Shown: positions 6,023 through 14,004, counted from the stretch's first letter. The stretch is 14,328 nucleotides of DNA from Candidatus Saccharibacteria bacterium UBA3749 (GCA_002371235.1 DFGN01000022.1:1-14328); one strand, 5' to 3'. Translations and numbers: made by a program. The notes: generated from the letters alone by a model not told the origin.

Positions 6023-7206
6023 TGGCACGTGAAATCAACCTAGTCCCAGATGTCAAAGGCGAAATGATTCGCGCACTCAAGATGCGCAATTTTATCTTTT
6101 TCCTTTGTATTGTTGTAGTTGCAGCCAGTATCGCGGTTACCGCCGTAATTGGCACTGTTATGGGTGGTCAATCTGTCATCCTCGAAAGCAAGAAACAGTC
6201 AATTGATAAGCTATCCAGCAAGCTAAAATCCTATGCAGAACTCAACGATTTCCTAACCATCAAGGACCAAGTTGGTAACATCTCATCACTGACCAGCAAC
6301 AAAAAAGTCCTATCTCGAACTTTTGGTATACTATCCGCCCTAATACCGAGTGGCCCGGATATTATTACGATTTCCGAGCTAAATGTTAATTTGGGTGATT
6401 CGTCTGCAGCGGTATTATCCTTTGACGCTCAGGCAGACGCCAAGAAAGAACCATACATTGATTACAATGTTCTCGATTCATTCAAGAAAAGTATGGATTA
6501 CATGCGCTATGATTATGGCGACTATGTCGACAAAAATGGTAACGTTATACCAGCTTACTGCATGATCGAATATGGCGACAATGGTGCGCTGTTTAATGAT
6601 GAGCTTAATGGCATTTATGCATATTGGACCATTAATGCCGATGGATGCAATCCCAATGCCAACAACGCCGAATCAGAAACGACCACACCAAATCATTATG
6701 CATCTATTGAGGAATATAATGGAACTCCGGTTGTACGGGTCTGGCGTACCCCACAATATTCTAGTTGGTATAAAGAAGAAGCCCCGAGTAACGGTGAGCC
6801 ATATATGAACCTAGCAGGCAATATCACCAATATTGAGCATTTTAGGAGCAATTGTATTACCTATAGTGGTACCATGGCTGGTCAATCCGTTAGTCCAAAA
6901 TGGACCGAAACCAACGAATCCTGTAAGCTTGTTTCTGGTGGCGCATCGGGCATTAAGGTTAATGATTCTTCCAACGGCCGCAGCGCCGAGGAGGAGTTGG
7001 TATTAAGATTTTCGGCACAAATTAGCATTACTCCTGAAGCATACTTATTCAACAACCATCATTTTATCGCGCTTCCGCCATCCGGACACCACAACGTGAC
7101 TGATTCGTACGTCCAAATCCAGTCAATGTTTAGTGAGCGGGCAGCGGATTGTAGTGAAGGCGATGTCGACTGTAAATCTGAAACTAACGTAAATGGAGAC
7201 AAATAA
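6022..7206 (+). CDS. pilN: Enlarged PilN-like pilus alignment protein
   Basis: A 394-aa protein at the PilN position. The N-terminus MAREINLVPD matches the PilN tail (INLLP) that docks into PilM. A membrane helix follows at about 23-47, then a predicted coiled-coil-like stretch (about 50-85) and a ferredoxin-like core including LSALIPSGPDIITISEL (about 104-120). Typical PilN is about 180-200 aa. Here a segment of roughly 150 residues (about 170-325, rich in Tyr, Asn and acidic residues) appears to be inserted before the final strand ELVLRFSAQISI. Extracytoplasmic cysteines number six (180, 209, 278, 301, 377, 384), enough for three disulfides. The Shine-Dalgarno AAAGGAG at 6006-6012 supports this start. 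The assignment rests on position and the N-terminal motif. Confidence 0.8.
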   Translation: MAREINLVPDVKGEMIRALKMRNFIFFLCIVVVAASIAVTAVIGTVMGGQSVILESKKQSIDKLSSKLKSYAELNDFLTIKDQVGNISSLTSNKKVLSRTFGILSALIPSGPDIITISELNVNLGDSSAAVLSFDAQADAKKEPYIDYNVLDSFKKSMDYMRYDYGDYVDKNGNVIPAYCMIEYGDNGALFNDELNGIYAYWTINADGCNPNANNAESETTTPNHYASIEEYNGTPVVRVWRTPQYSSWYKEEAPSNGEPYMNLAGNITNIEHFRSNCITYSGTMAGQSVSPKWTETNESCKLVSGGASGIKVNDSSNGRSAEEELVLRFSAQISITPEAYLFNNHHFIALPPSGHHNVTDSYVQIQSMFSERAADCSEGDVDCKSETNVNGDK

Positions 7207-8079
7207 ATGGCCAAAGAAGTAGCAATTGGTAAACGTGCCAAAATCTCAGAAGCACAACAAAATATGATTCTGTCTGTTCTTGGTGCAGCGGTAGTTCTTG
7301 GTGCAGCGATCTCTCTAATACAGGGTTTTATTAACCAGATTTCATTTAATGCTAAGGTAATATCTGCACAAGACAAGTCGATCACTGACTATTCCAATGT
7401 CATCAAGAAAACAGGTATTTGTAGGGCACCTAAAGGCGATGTCTATACGGATGATGAAATAAAAGATTGTAATCCAGAGACTATTCGTGCAGACAGTGTT
7501 CCGGGAACGTTGAGGGCAAATGTCTTGCAGAATCTCGCCTCTAATCCTGCCCTTAACTCAGTTGCTAAGGAGAACGACGCCACGTGTATCAATCGTACTA
7601 CCGGTAAAGCCTACACCTATGCCGAATTAATGAAGATGGACGACGACGCCAATAATTCTGAAGCTAAAGCAGCTGCTACACAACTTCTCAAAGCTTGTTC
7701 GGCTCTACGTATTATTCCTGATGCACTTCCTGCATTCCGTAACGAGGAAGCCCTACTGGCTAGCCTTAATAAACTATTTATCCTATCAAACTGGAACCCT
7801 GAATCCCTCAGTCCAAGTAACAACCCCAGTTCTACGGGTATCAAAGGACTAAATGCCATGTCAATCAATCTCGCCGTAGAGGCCGACGCTAGCGTTACGA
7901 TGAATGTTCTTAATAATATTGAACGCTCCATTCGCGAATTCGATATTGAAAGAGCTACAATTGAATGGGGAAGCGACAACACTTTAATCCTCCAAGCCCA
8001 AGCTAGAGCGTACTACATGGATACATCATCAATCAAGGAAACCGAACTAAAACTTAAATCAGCGGAGGGCAAAAAATAA
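7207..8079 (+). CDS. pilO: PilO-like pilus alignment protein
   Basis: A 290-aa protein at the PilO position, immediately after pilN. A short cytoplasmic N-terminus, one membrane helix (about 20-43) and a long extracytoplasmic part fit PilO, which pairs with PilN. The stretch IPDALPAFRNEEALLASLNKL (about 170-190) resembles the PilO region that precedes its ferredoxin-like fold. The protein is longer than the usual 200 or so residues, with an extra segment at about 70-165. It contains four extracytoplasmic cysteines (72, 88, 127, 164). GGAG at 7195-7198 is the ribosome site. Its stop overlaps the next start (TAATG). Similarity is weak, so position carries much of the call. Confidence 0.72.
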   Translation: MAKEVAIGKRAKISEAQQNMILSVLGAAVVLGAAISLIQGFINQISFNAKVISAQDKSITDYSNVIKKTGICRAPKGDVYTDDEIKDCNPETIRADSVPGTLRANVLQNLASNPALNSVAKENDATCINRTTGKAYTYAELMKMDDDANNSEAKAAATQLLKACSALRIIPDALPAFRNEEALLASLNKLFILSNWNPESLSPSNNPSSTGIKGLNAMSINLAVEADASVTMNVLNNIERSIREFDIERATIEWGSDNTLILQAQARAYYMDTSSIKETELKLKSAEGKK

Positions 8080-8366
8080 TGAATAAAGATCTCGCAACTT
8101 CAGTTGGCACAGCTATAATTGGTGCTGCTATTGCATATTTTCTATGTAATATGTTACTTATTCCTATGATTGCGCCGGAACAAGAACAAACAATAAAGCA
8201 AATCGATTCTAATTTCTCGCTAGACGTTGCTACGCCAAGTCCAGAAGTATTTAACTACCGCGCAATTAATCCTACAGTTGAAGTATACGTGGGCGATTGT
8301 GATGATTTTAACGAATATGGAGAATGTATTGACGATCTCAATAATCCTGGACAGGAGAATCTATAA
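8079..8366 (+). CDS. Small membrane protein at the PilP position
   Basis: A 95-aa protein with one N-terminal membrane helix (about 9-31) and an acidic extracytoplasmic tail. It sits where PilP is encoded in pilMNOPQ operons, but it has no lipobox and no recognisable PilP homology domain. Cys74 and Cys83 in VGDCDDFNEYGECID could form a disulfide or, with the acidic residues, bind a metal. A strong GGAGGG (8064-8069) precedes the ATG. It overlaps pilO upstream and pilB downstream by one base each (TAATG), so it is clearly part of the operon. A role as an alignment-complex subunit is inferred from context only. I do not recognise the family. Confidence 0.75.
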   Translation: MNKDLATSVGTAIIGAAIAYFLCNMLLIPMIAPEQEQTIKQIDSNFSLDVATPSPEVFNYRAINPTVEVYVGDCDDFNEYGECIDDLNNPGQENL

Positions 8367-10129
8367 TGGCGCTTCTTACCAAAGAAGCCGAGGAACAAAT
8401 CATTAACCTTCTCTTAGCAGAAGGTTTAGCTGACAGTAATCTAGTTTATTCAATTAAGCAAGATAGTGAGATGCATGGAAAACCGGCTTTAGCTGAGCTT
8501 ATAGCGCACAAGATTATTAGTGATGATATGGTGGCTCATGCTACAGCGGTGATTATTGGTGTACCATATGTCGAACTTAAGAACATTACCATCGATCAGG
8601 ATATTCTCTCACGCATTCCAGCCGAAGCATCAACTCGCGTTTTTGCAGTACCTCTTGGTGAAAAGGATGGCGTTCTTAATGTCGCTATGATGGACGTCAC
8701 CAACGTTCAGGCTATTGATTATTTATCGAATTTAGTTAATCAACCAATCCGTGCCTGGATGTCATCTGAGCGTGGTATCCGTGAGATGCTTGAGCAATAC
8801 CACGGTGATTTTTCCGGTGTTAAGGATGCAGTTCGTGAAACTGATGCTGAGGCCGCCGCCGAAGCTCAGTCCGATGTTAAAACCATTGTCCAAGACTCGC
8901 CAATTTCAAAGGCTCTTACCACTATTCTAAGTTACGCTGCAAAGACTAAAGCTTCTGATATTCATATCGAACCACTCGAAGACTCTCTTATTATTCGCTG
9001 TCGCATTGACGGTGTGCTTCGCAAAATTATGGATCTTCCGAAGACTGTCGCACCAGCTCTTGTCTCACGCATTAAGATTCTATCTAACCTCAAAATTGAC
9101 GAACACCGCACACCGCAAGATGGTCAGTTTACGGTATTAGTAGACGGTCAAGAAATCGATCTTCGTATTGCAATTTCGCCAGTCACTTGGGGCGAACAAG
9201 TTGTAATTCGTCTTCTCGATAAAACTGGTGTCAGCATGGAAATTGAGAAAATGGGTATGAGCGGCCGTGCACTTAGAACAGTTATTAACGGTATTAAAAA
9301 GCCAAATGGCATGATCCTCACGTCTGGTCCTACTGGTTCTGGTAAATCTACAACCCTCTATGCTTTAATCCAAAAGATTAAATCCGAAGAAATCAATATC
9401 GTTACCTTGGAAGATCCAGTTGAGTACAAAATGGAGGGAATCAATCAAATTCAAGTTAACGTCGACGCCGGCCTTACCTTTGCATCTGGGCTTCGATCTA
9501 TTCTGCGCCAGGACCCAGATGTAGTAATGGTTGGTGAGATTCGTGATTCTGAGACTGCGAGCCTTGCCGTGCAGGCTGCACTTACTGGTCACCTAGTGTT
9601 TAGTACATTGCACACCAACTCTGCTGCTGGTATCTTACCGCGTCTTCTTGATATGGGCATCGAGCCATTCCTCCTTGCATCGACTCTCAATATCGTCATT
9701 GGCCAGCGGCTTGTGCGCCGCATCACTGAGAAACGCGAAATGTACAAATCATCCGAGATTGAGACCGAGGGAATCAACGAGTTGATAGGTGATTTATTAC
9801 CAAAAACCAAAGAAGATGTAGCTGCGGTTAGTGAAGATCTGGGCTACCCTGGTTTACCAGTTAGAAACGACGATCACTATTTACTCGCAAAGGGCATGAA
9901 TTCTAAAGAGACGCCAGGTGGTTACTCGGGCCGTGCTGGTTTGTATGAAACCATTGAGGTAGATGAGGATATTCAGAAGCTCATTATTTCTCACTCCACC
10001 GCTAATGAAATCATGCGTTTAGCGAAGAGTAAGGGTACAGTGACAATGCGCCAAGACGGCATGCTTAAGGTCTTGTCTGGAATTACATCAATAGAGGAAG
10101 TCAACCGCGTTGCTAGTGACCTCTCGTAA
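8366..10129 (+). CDS. pilB: Type IV pilus extension ATPase PilB
   Basis: A 587-aa GspE/PilB-type hexameric ATPase that powers pilus assembly from the cytoplasm. An N-terminal T2SSE_N-like domain (about 1-145) is followed by an acidic linker (about 155-172) and the motor domain. Motifs are Walker A GPTGSGKST (321-329), Asp box VTLEDPVEY (346-354), Walker B DPDVVMVGEIRD (383-394, with Glu391) and His box LVFSTLHTN (410-418). The N-terminal domain separates it from PilT. Many PilB/GspE proteins have a four-cysteine zinc motif after the His box. Here the corresponding region (about 449-523) has no cysteines and carries an acidic linker instead. AGGAGA (8353-8358) precedes the ATG. Confidence 0.96.
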   Translation: MALLTKEAEEQIINLLLAEGLADSNLVYSIKQDSEMHGKPALAELIAHKIISDDMVAHATAVIIGVPYVELKNITIDQDILSRIPAEASTRVFAVPLGEKDGVLNVAMMDVTNVQAIDYLSNLVNQPIRAWMSSERGIREMLEQYHGDFSGVKDAVRETDAEAAAEAQSDVKTIVQDSPISKALTTILSYAAKTKASDIHIEPLEDSLIIRCRIDGVLRKIMDLPKTVAPALVSRIKILSNLKIDEHRTPQDGQFTVLVDGQEIDLRIAISPVTWGEQVVIRLLDKTGVSMEIEKMGMSGRALRTVINGIKKPNGMILTSGPTGSGKSTTLYALIQKIKSEEINIVTLEDPVEYKMEGINQIQVNVDAGLTFASGLRSILRQDPDVVMVGEIRDSETASLAVQAALTGHLVFSTLHTNSAAGILPRLLDMGIEPFLLASTLNIVIGQRLVRRITEKREMYKSSEIETEGINELIGDLLPKTKEDVAAVSEDLGYPGLPVRNDDHYLLAKGMNSKETPGGYSGRAGLYETIEVDEDIQKLIISHSTANEIMRLAKSKGTVTMRQDGMLKVLSGITSIEEVNRVASDLS

Positions 10130-10135
10130 CGCTTG

Positions 10136-10144
10136 TGCTATAAT
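10136..10144 (+). promoter_or_regulatory. Extended -10 promoter for pilT-pilC
   Basis: TGCTATAAT (10136-10144) is a perfect extended -10, located in the 21-base gap between the pilB stop and the pilT ATG. The ATG at 10151 starts six bases after the -10, at the expected transcription start, so the message would be leaderless. A -35 is weak (GTGACC at 10116-10121, 17-base spacer). Confidence 0.65.
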
Positions 10145-10150
10145 ACTATC

Positions 10151-11236
10151 ATGGAAAACAATATACAAATGAACACCTCTCCACGAATCGAAAACTTACT
10201 AGAAGAATGCGTCCGTCGAAATGCATCCGACTTACATCTTCAATATGGCTTGCCGCCAATTCTGCGTGTCGATGGTGCTTTGACGCCAATTGCTGGTATG
10301 GCTGCGATTAGTGAAGAAACCATGCGCAATCTAGTTTTTGCTACACTTGACGAAGAACAGCAACAGATTCTCCTGAAGGATAAGGAGTTTGATTATTCTT
10401 TTGCGTTTGGTGATATGGCACGTTTTCGCGTCAACGCTTTCCATGAGAGGGGCAAGCTCGCCGCAGCATTCCGTCTCATCCCAAATCAGATTAAGAATAT
10501 TAATGATCTTGGCATGCCGGCTATTGTTGAGACTTTTGCCGATTTCCCACGTGGACTAGTCTTAGTTACTGGCCCGACCGGTTCTGGTAAATCGACAACT
10601 CTCGCTGCGCTCATTGACAAAATTAATCGCGAGAAATCTACTCATATTATTACTATTGAAGATCCAATCGAATTTACCCATCGTTCACAACGTTCCGTCA
10701 TTGCACAACGTGAAGTTCACTATGATACCTTCAGCTTTGCTGCAGCACTGCGTTCCGTATTGCGCGAAGATCCCGACGTGGTTCTAATTGGTGAGATGCG
10801 CGACCTTGAAACTATCCAGGCGGCTATTACAATCGCAGAAACAGGCCATCTTGTTTTTGCTACTTTACATACTAATTCCGCCGCTCAATCTATCGATCGC
10901 ATGATCGATGTCTTCCCATCTCATCAGCAGCCACAAGTCCGTTCACAACTTGCAAATATGCTAATGGCAGTTTGCGCCCAACGTCTCGTCCCAGCTATCG
11001 GTGGCGGTCGTGTTGTTGCGGCTGAAATTATGATTGCCAATTCTGCTATTCGCTCTCTCATTCGTGACGGTAAAACCCATCAGATCGATAATGCCATCCA
11101 AACTGGTGCTGAGCAGGGCATGCAGACCATGGATCGCACGCTCGCAAAGTTAGTGCAGACTGGCGTCATCACTTATGACTCTGCTCGCGAGTATGCTGTC
11201 GATATCAACGAACTAAACAGGCTAGTGAAGGGCTAG
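10151..11236 (+). CDS. pilT: Type IV pilus retraction ATPase PilT
   Basis: A 361-aa PilT-type hexameric ATPase that depolymerises pili for retraction and twitching. Motifs are Walker A GPTGSGKST (141-149), Asp box ITIEDPIEF (167-175), Walker B DPDVVLIGEMRD (207-218), His box LVFATLHTN (234-242) and the PilT-specific AIRSLIRDGKTHQI (299-312). There is no T2SSE_N domain, as expected for PilT. I chose the ATG at 10151 over the in-frame TTG at 10133, because the upstream codons are the -10 promoter itself and add only six residues. No Shine-Dalgarno is present, which fits a leaderless message. The gene is directly followed by pilC. Confidence 0.96.
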   Translation: MENNIQMNTSPRIENLLEECVRRNASDLHLQYGLPPILRVDGALTPIAGMAAISEETMRNLVFATLDEEQQQILLKDKEFDYSFAFGDMARFRVNAFHERGKLAAAFRLIPNQIKNINDLGMPAIVETFADFPRGLVLVTGPTGSGKSTTLAALIDKINREKSTHIITIEDPIEFTHRSQRSVIAQREVHYDTFSFAAALRSVLREDPDVVLIGEMRDLETIQAAITIAETGHLVFATLHTNSAAQSIDRMIDVFPSHQQPQVRSQLANMLMAVCAQRLVPAIGGGRVVAAEIMIANSAIRSLIRDGKTHQIDNAIQTGAEQGMQTMDRTLAKLVQTGVITYDSAREYAVDINELNRLVKG

Positions 11237-11237
11237 A

Positions 11238-12443
11238 ATGAAGCGCTTTAATTACAAAGCTAAGGAGAAGGGCACCGGCAAATCCGTCAAGGGTAGTATT
11301 CAAGCCGAGAACGAACGCATCGCTGGACACCTCCTCATAGATCAGGGTTATATTCCTGAATCTGTCGTAGAAGAGGGTGCAGGACTCTTTGGTGGTAAGG
11401 GTCATGTTACTAATAAGGATCGGATTCTTTTCACTCGTCAGCTCTCAACCCTAATTGGTGCCGGTTTACCTCTGGCGTCTAGCCTCCGCACGGTAGTTAG
11501 CCAGACCCAGTCTAAGGCCATGAAAGTTATTGCTGAGGAAATTTTGACCAATGTTGAATCCGGCCGGACACTCTATGATTCCTTTGCCCAGTATCCTGAT
11601 GTTTTTAATGGCGTCTACCTAGCTTTGATTCGCGCTGGCGAGACTTCTGGTACGCTCGACCTTGCTTTGAAGCGCTTAGCTGATCAGGAAGAAAAGGATG
11701 CCGCCATGATGAGCAAGATTAAGGGCGCTCTTGTGTATCCTGCTATTATTCTTGTAGTAATTATTGCCGTGCTTGCCTTCATGATGATCATGGTCGTCCC
11801 ACAAGTTAAGGATTTGTATGAAGATATGGGCGAAGAGCTGCCGGAGCTTACTCAAATTTTAGTCGCGATTTCTGATTTCTTCGGCAACTTTTGGTGGCTT
11901 GTGCTCATTGTTGTCGTCACAATCTGTGGCGCAGTATGGTATGCCATTAAGAAAACTCCAACTGGCCGCAAAGTTATGGACAGTTTCAAAATACACGTTC
12001 CAGTCTTTGGCGCACTTTTTCGTAAGTTATACGTTTCGCGCTTTGCTCGTACCGCTGAAATGATGCTTGCTACCGGCGTACCAATGCTAGATTCCGTCAA
12101 AATTGCTATAGAAGCAGTCAGCAATACTGTCGTAGAGGATGAGTACTTCAAGTCAATCGATATTATCAAAAGTGGTAAACCACTCTCTGAATCTCTTCAG
12201 GATCGCAACTACATGCTACCGCTAGTCCCGCAAATGGCGAGCATTGGTGAGGAGTCCGGTAAGATTGATGAAATGCTTGGTAAAGCTGCCCAGGTATACG
12301 AAAATGAGCTCGACGAACAAATCAACAGCATTTCTACCATGATTGAGCCAATCCTGATGGTCATCATGGCTGGTCTGATTGGTGTTGTAGTAGGTGGTAC
12401 TCTTCTTCCGATTTACTCTCTAGTGAACTCAGTTGCTGCCTAG
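11238..12443 (+). CDS. pilC: Type IV pilus platform protein PilC
   Basis: A 401-aa PilC/GspF inner-membrane platform protein, on which PilB and PilT act to add or remove pilins. Two GspF domains are visible (about 65-188 and 266-390), each with the family pattern: FTRQLSTLIGAGLPLASSL with GETSGTL in the first, and FARTAEMMLATGVPMLDSV with GEESGKI in the second. Membrane helices are at about 167-188, 216-237 and 369-392. Length is typical. The ATG follows the pilT stop by one base and has GAAGGG at 11227-11232, so it is co-transcribed with pilT. A strong terminator lies downstream. Confidence 0.96.
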   Translation: MKRFNYKAKEKGTGKSVKGSIQAENERIAGHLLIDQGYIPESVVEEGAGLFGGKGHVTNKDRILFTRQLSTLIGAGLPLASSLRTVVSQTQSKAMKVIAEEILTNVESGRTLYDSFAQYPDVFNGVYLALIRAGETSGTLDLALKRLADQEEKDAAMMSKIKGALVYPAIILVVIIAVLAFMMIMVVPQVKDLYEDMGEELPELTQILVAISDFFGNFWWLVLIVVVTICGAVWYAIKKTPTGRKVMDSFKIHVPVFGALFRKLYVSRFARTAEMMLATGVPMLDSVKIAIEAVSNTVVEDEYFKSIDIIKSGKPLSESLQDRNYMLPLVPQMASIGEESGKIDEMLGKAAQVYENELDEQINSISTMIEPILMVIMAGLIGVVVGGTLLPIYSLVNSVAA

Positions 12444-12488
12444 TATTCAACTCAATTCCTTGTAGTGTTAGCCTATTGTTCTACAATA

Positions 12489-12514
12489 AAATAAACCGCA
12501 TCAGCGGTTTATTT
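12489..12514. terminator. Bidirectional intrinsic terminator
   Basis: An 11-bp perfect stem (12489-12499 with 12504-12514) around the loop ATCA has a CCGC/GCGG core flanked by A/T pairs that give U-rich tails on both strands. It lies between the converging ends of pilC (plus) and the pilin gene (minus), and would end transcription from both. Confidence 0.88.
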
Positions 12515-12531
12515 ATTATGTACTTTAGATT

Positions 12532-13104
12532 TTACAAGCTGTTACAATAGACACCTGCACCTTCCAACCGATACATCACCGCAAGATTTCGCGGATTGGA
12601 TGATTGTACCGTTTTACTACCTTTACAGGTGGCTTGCAACACTATAATCATTTTATTGCCATTAGGGAAAGACTGATTTTCGAGATTGGCGGCAATAGAA
12701 TTAGTGCAATCACTATCAGTGGCCGCGGCACCACATTTAACGATTGTTAAATTATAGTTTCCGCCCGACGGGTCAACGAAAGTATCTTTTAGGTAGTCTC
12801 GGTAGAATCCACGCCAGGTTGTTTCATTACCAGTAGTATTTAACGCATTAGACCAGTTCACGTTCACAGTATTCAACGAAACTTCCGATGAGCCGGGTAA
12901 AGCTCCACGGTTATTCTTTTCGTAATTCTTAATTTTTTCAAGTAATATCATCACGTCATCGCGTCTCCTGGTGTCCCTCTGTGATCTCTGCAGAGCGGGT
13001 AGAGCAATAAATACCATCAAAAAGATTAAACCACCAATTGCTAGTACCAGTGACACCTCAATTACTGTAAAACCTTTTTTATAACCATAATTACCTTGAA
13101 TCAT
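12532..13104 (-). CDS. Type IV prepilin (pilin or minor pilin)
   Basis: A 190-aa type IV prepilin. The leader MIQGNYGYKKG is cut after Gly11, giving Phe as residue 1 and Glu at +5 (GFTVIEVSLV), the canonical PilD site. A hydrophobic helix continues to about residue 35, followed by a basic segment (about 40-49) and a globular domain. Four cysteines (124, 133, 160, 187) could form two disulfides, one near the C-terminus as in many pilins. I chose the ATG at 13104 instead of the in-frame GTG at 13137, because a TATAAT box lies six bases upstream and the leader is then of normal length. Whether it is the major or a minor pilin cannot be told. It is convergent with pilC and divergent from pilD. 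Confidence 0.9.
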   Translation of the reverse strand: MIQGNYGYKKGFTVIEVSLVLAIGGLIFLMVFIALPALQRSQRDTRRRDDVMILLEKIKNYEKNNRGALPGSSEVSLNTVNVNWSNALNTTGNETTWRGFYRDYLKDTFVDPSGGNYNLTIVKCGAAATDSDCTNSIAANLENQSFPNGNKMIIVLQATCKGSKTVQSSNPRNLAVMYRLEGAGVYCNSL

Positions 13105-13110
13105 AGCATA

Positions 13111-13139
13111 ATTATAATTGCATTCTCTCAAAAACACAA
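13111..13139 (-). promoter_or_regulatory. Predicted pilin promoter, leaderless layout
   Basis: On the minus strand TTGTGT (13139-13134) and TATAAT (13116-13111) are separated by 17 bases. The ATG (13104) starts six bases after the -10. No Shine-Dalgarno lies in between, so the transcript would begin at or next to the start codon. Confidence 0.6.
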
Positions 13140-13147
13140 TAGGATTA

Positions 13148-13156
13148 TGATAGAAT
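13148..13156 (+). promoter_or_regulatory. Predicted pilD promoter, leaderless layout
   Basis: TGATAGAAT (13148-13156) is an extended -10 with one mismatch to TATAAT. The ATG at 13163 starts six bases later. No clear -35 and no Shine-Dalgarno are present. It is divergent from, and interleaved with, the pilin promoter. Confidence 0.5.
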
Positions 13157-13162
13157 AATACT

Positions 13163-13972
13163 ATGAAAATATTATTTCTGATTTGTTCATTCTTTCTAGG
13201 TGCGTGTTTTGGCTCATTCCTTTGTTGTCAAGCCCGGCGCCTTCGCTATAGGGAAGAGCATGGCAAAGATTCTGCTAGGAAGCTTGGTTCGCGTTCAGTC
13301 TGCTTGCATTGTAAAACCAAGCTGAAATGGTATGATAATATCCCAATTCTTTCGTGGCTGGCACTGGCTGGCAAATGTCGTTCCTGCCACCACAAAATTG
13401 GTGCACTGGAATTCCTGTCCGAAGTCGGGCTGGCGTTGGCTTTTTTTGCTATCAGTACCACCATCGATATTACTACCACGAACCCCATTGCTTGGGTGAC
13501 ATTCACTGTGACACTAATCTTGACTTTGGTATTAGGATTTCTTGCTATCTACGATGGAGCTTATGGCGAGCTACCGATGAAGTATCTAATCATTGCTATT
13601 GTTCTAGGAGCTATTCTTACCATCATCAAACAAGCGCAGGTCGTCACGACGATTGGTTTCACGCCAAATGTTTTCATTAATCCTTTGGGCTCTGTCGGTA
13701 TCCTTGGTGGTCTATATCTGCTATTGTACCTAGTGTCCAAAGGCAAATGGGTTGGCGATGGCGACTGGTTGCTTGGTGTTGCGATTGGTTTAGCTCTAAG
13801 CGATCCATGGCTAGCTCTAGGTTTGCTCTTTATTTCGAATCTCCTCGCCTGCTTTGTGATGCTGCCATTCTATATCAAAAATCGCAGTAAGAAGATTTAC
13901 TTTGGCCCTTTCATGGTTATTGCTTTTGTTATTTTGGTTACATTCTCAAATTATTTTATGTCATTAATATAA
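13163..13972 (+). CDS. pilD: Prepilin peptidase PilD (cleavage and N-methylation)
   Basis: A 269-aa integral membrane aspartic protease of the PilD/GspO (A24) family, which removes the prepilin leader and methylates the new N-terminus. The N-terminal GACFGSFLCCQARR (13-26) matches the usual GSFLNV region. The zinc-type pairs CLHC (47-50) and CRSC (72-75) flank WYDNIPILSWL. Catalytic aspartates are Asp131 in IYDGAYGELP and Asp201 in VGDGDWLLG, a variant of GxGD. KIYFGPFM (244-251) matches the conserved FGPF element. Several membrane helices fill residues 85-230. The gene is divergent from the pilin gene, its likely substrate, and starts with no Shine-Dalgarno. Confidence 0.95.
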   Translation: MKILFLICSFFLGACFGSFLCCQARRLRYREEHGKDSARKLGSRSVCLHCKTKLKWYDNIPILSWLALAGKCRSCHHKIGALEFLSEVGLALAFFAISTTIDITTTNPIAWVTFTVTLILTLVLGFLAIYDGAYGELPMKYLIIAIVLGAILTIIKQAQVVTTIGFTPNVFINPLGSVGILGGLYLLLYLVSKGKWVGDGDWLLGVAIGLALSDPWLALGLLFISNLLACFVMLPFYIKNRSKKIYFGPFMVIAFVILVTFSNYFMSLI

Positions 13973-14004
13973 TTGATTACTTAGTATGTACCGTATGTTA
14001 TAAT
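13973..14004 (+). promoter_or_regulatory. Predicted promoter of the second surface-protein gene
   Basis: TATAAT at 13999-14004 is preceded by TG at 13996-13997, giving an extended -10. TTGATT (13973-13978) lies 20 bases upstream, and TTACTT (13977-13982) gives a 16-base alternative. The block around the -10 and the purine-rich leader with TCATACAT resemble those of the gene at 148. Confidence 0.55.

Noticed and set aside
7059..7385. A 108-codon minus-strand frame across the pilN/pilO junction
   Set aside because: It lies opposite two well-supported coupled genes and shows no domain, start signal or conservation evidence.
10133..10150. TTG as the start of pilT
   Set aside because: The six extra codons consist of the -10 promoter sequence, and no ribosome site precedes the TTG. 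The ATG at 10151 fits the PilT family start.
13105..13137. GTG start giving an 11-residue longer prepilin
   Set aside because: The extension covers the TATAAT box and lacks a ribosome site. The ATG at 13104 gives a normal short leader before the cleavage site.
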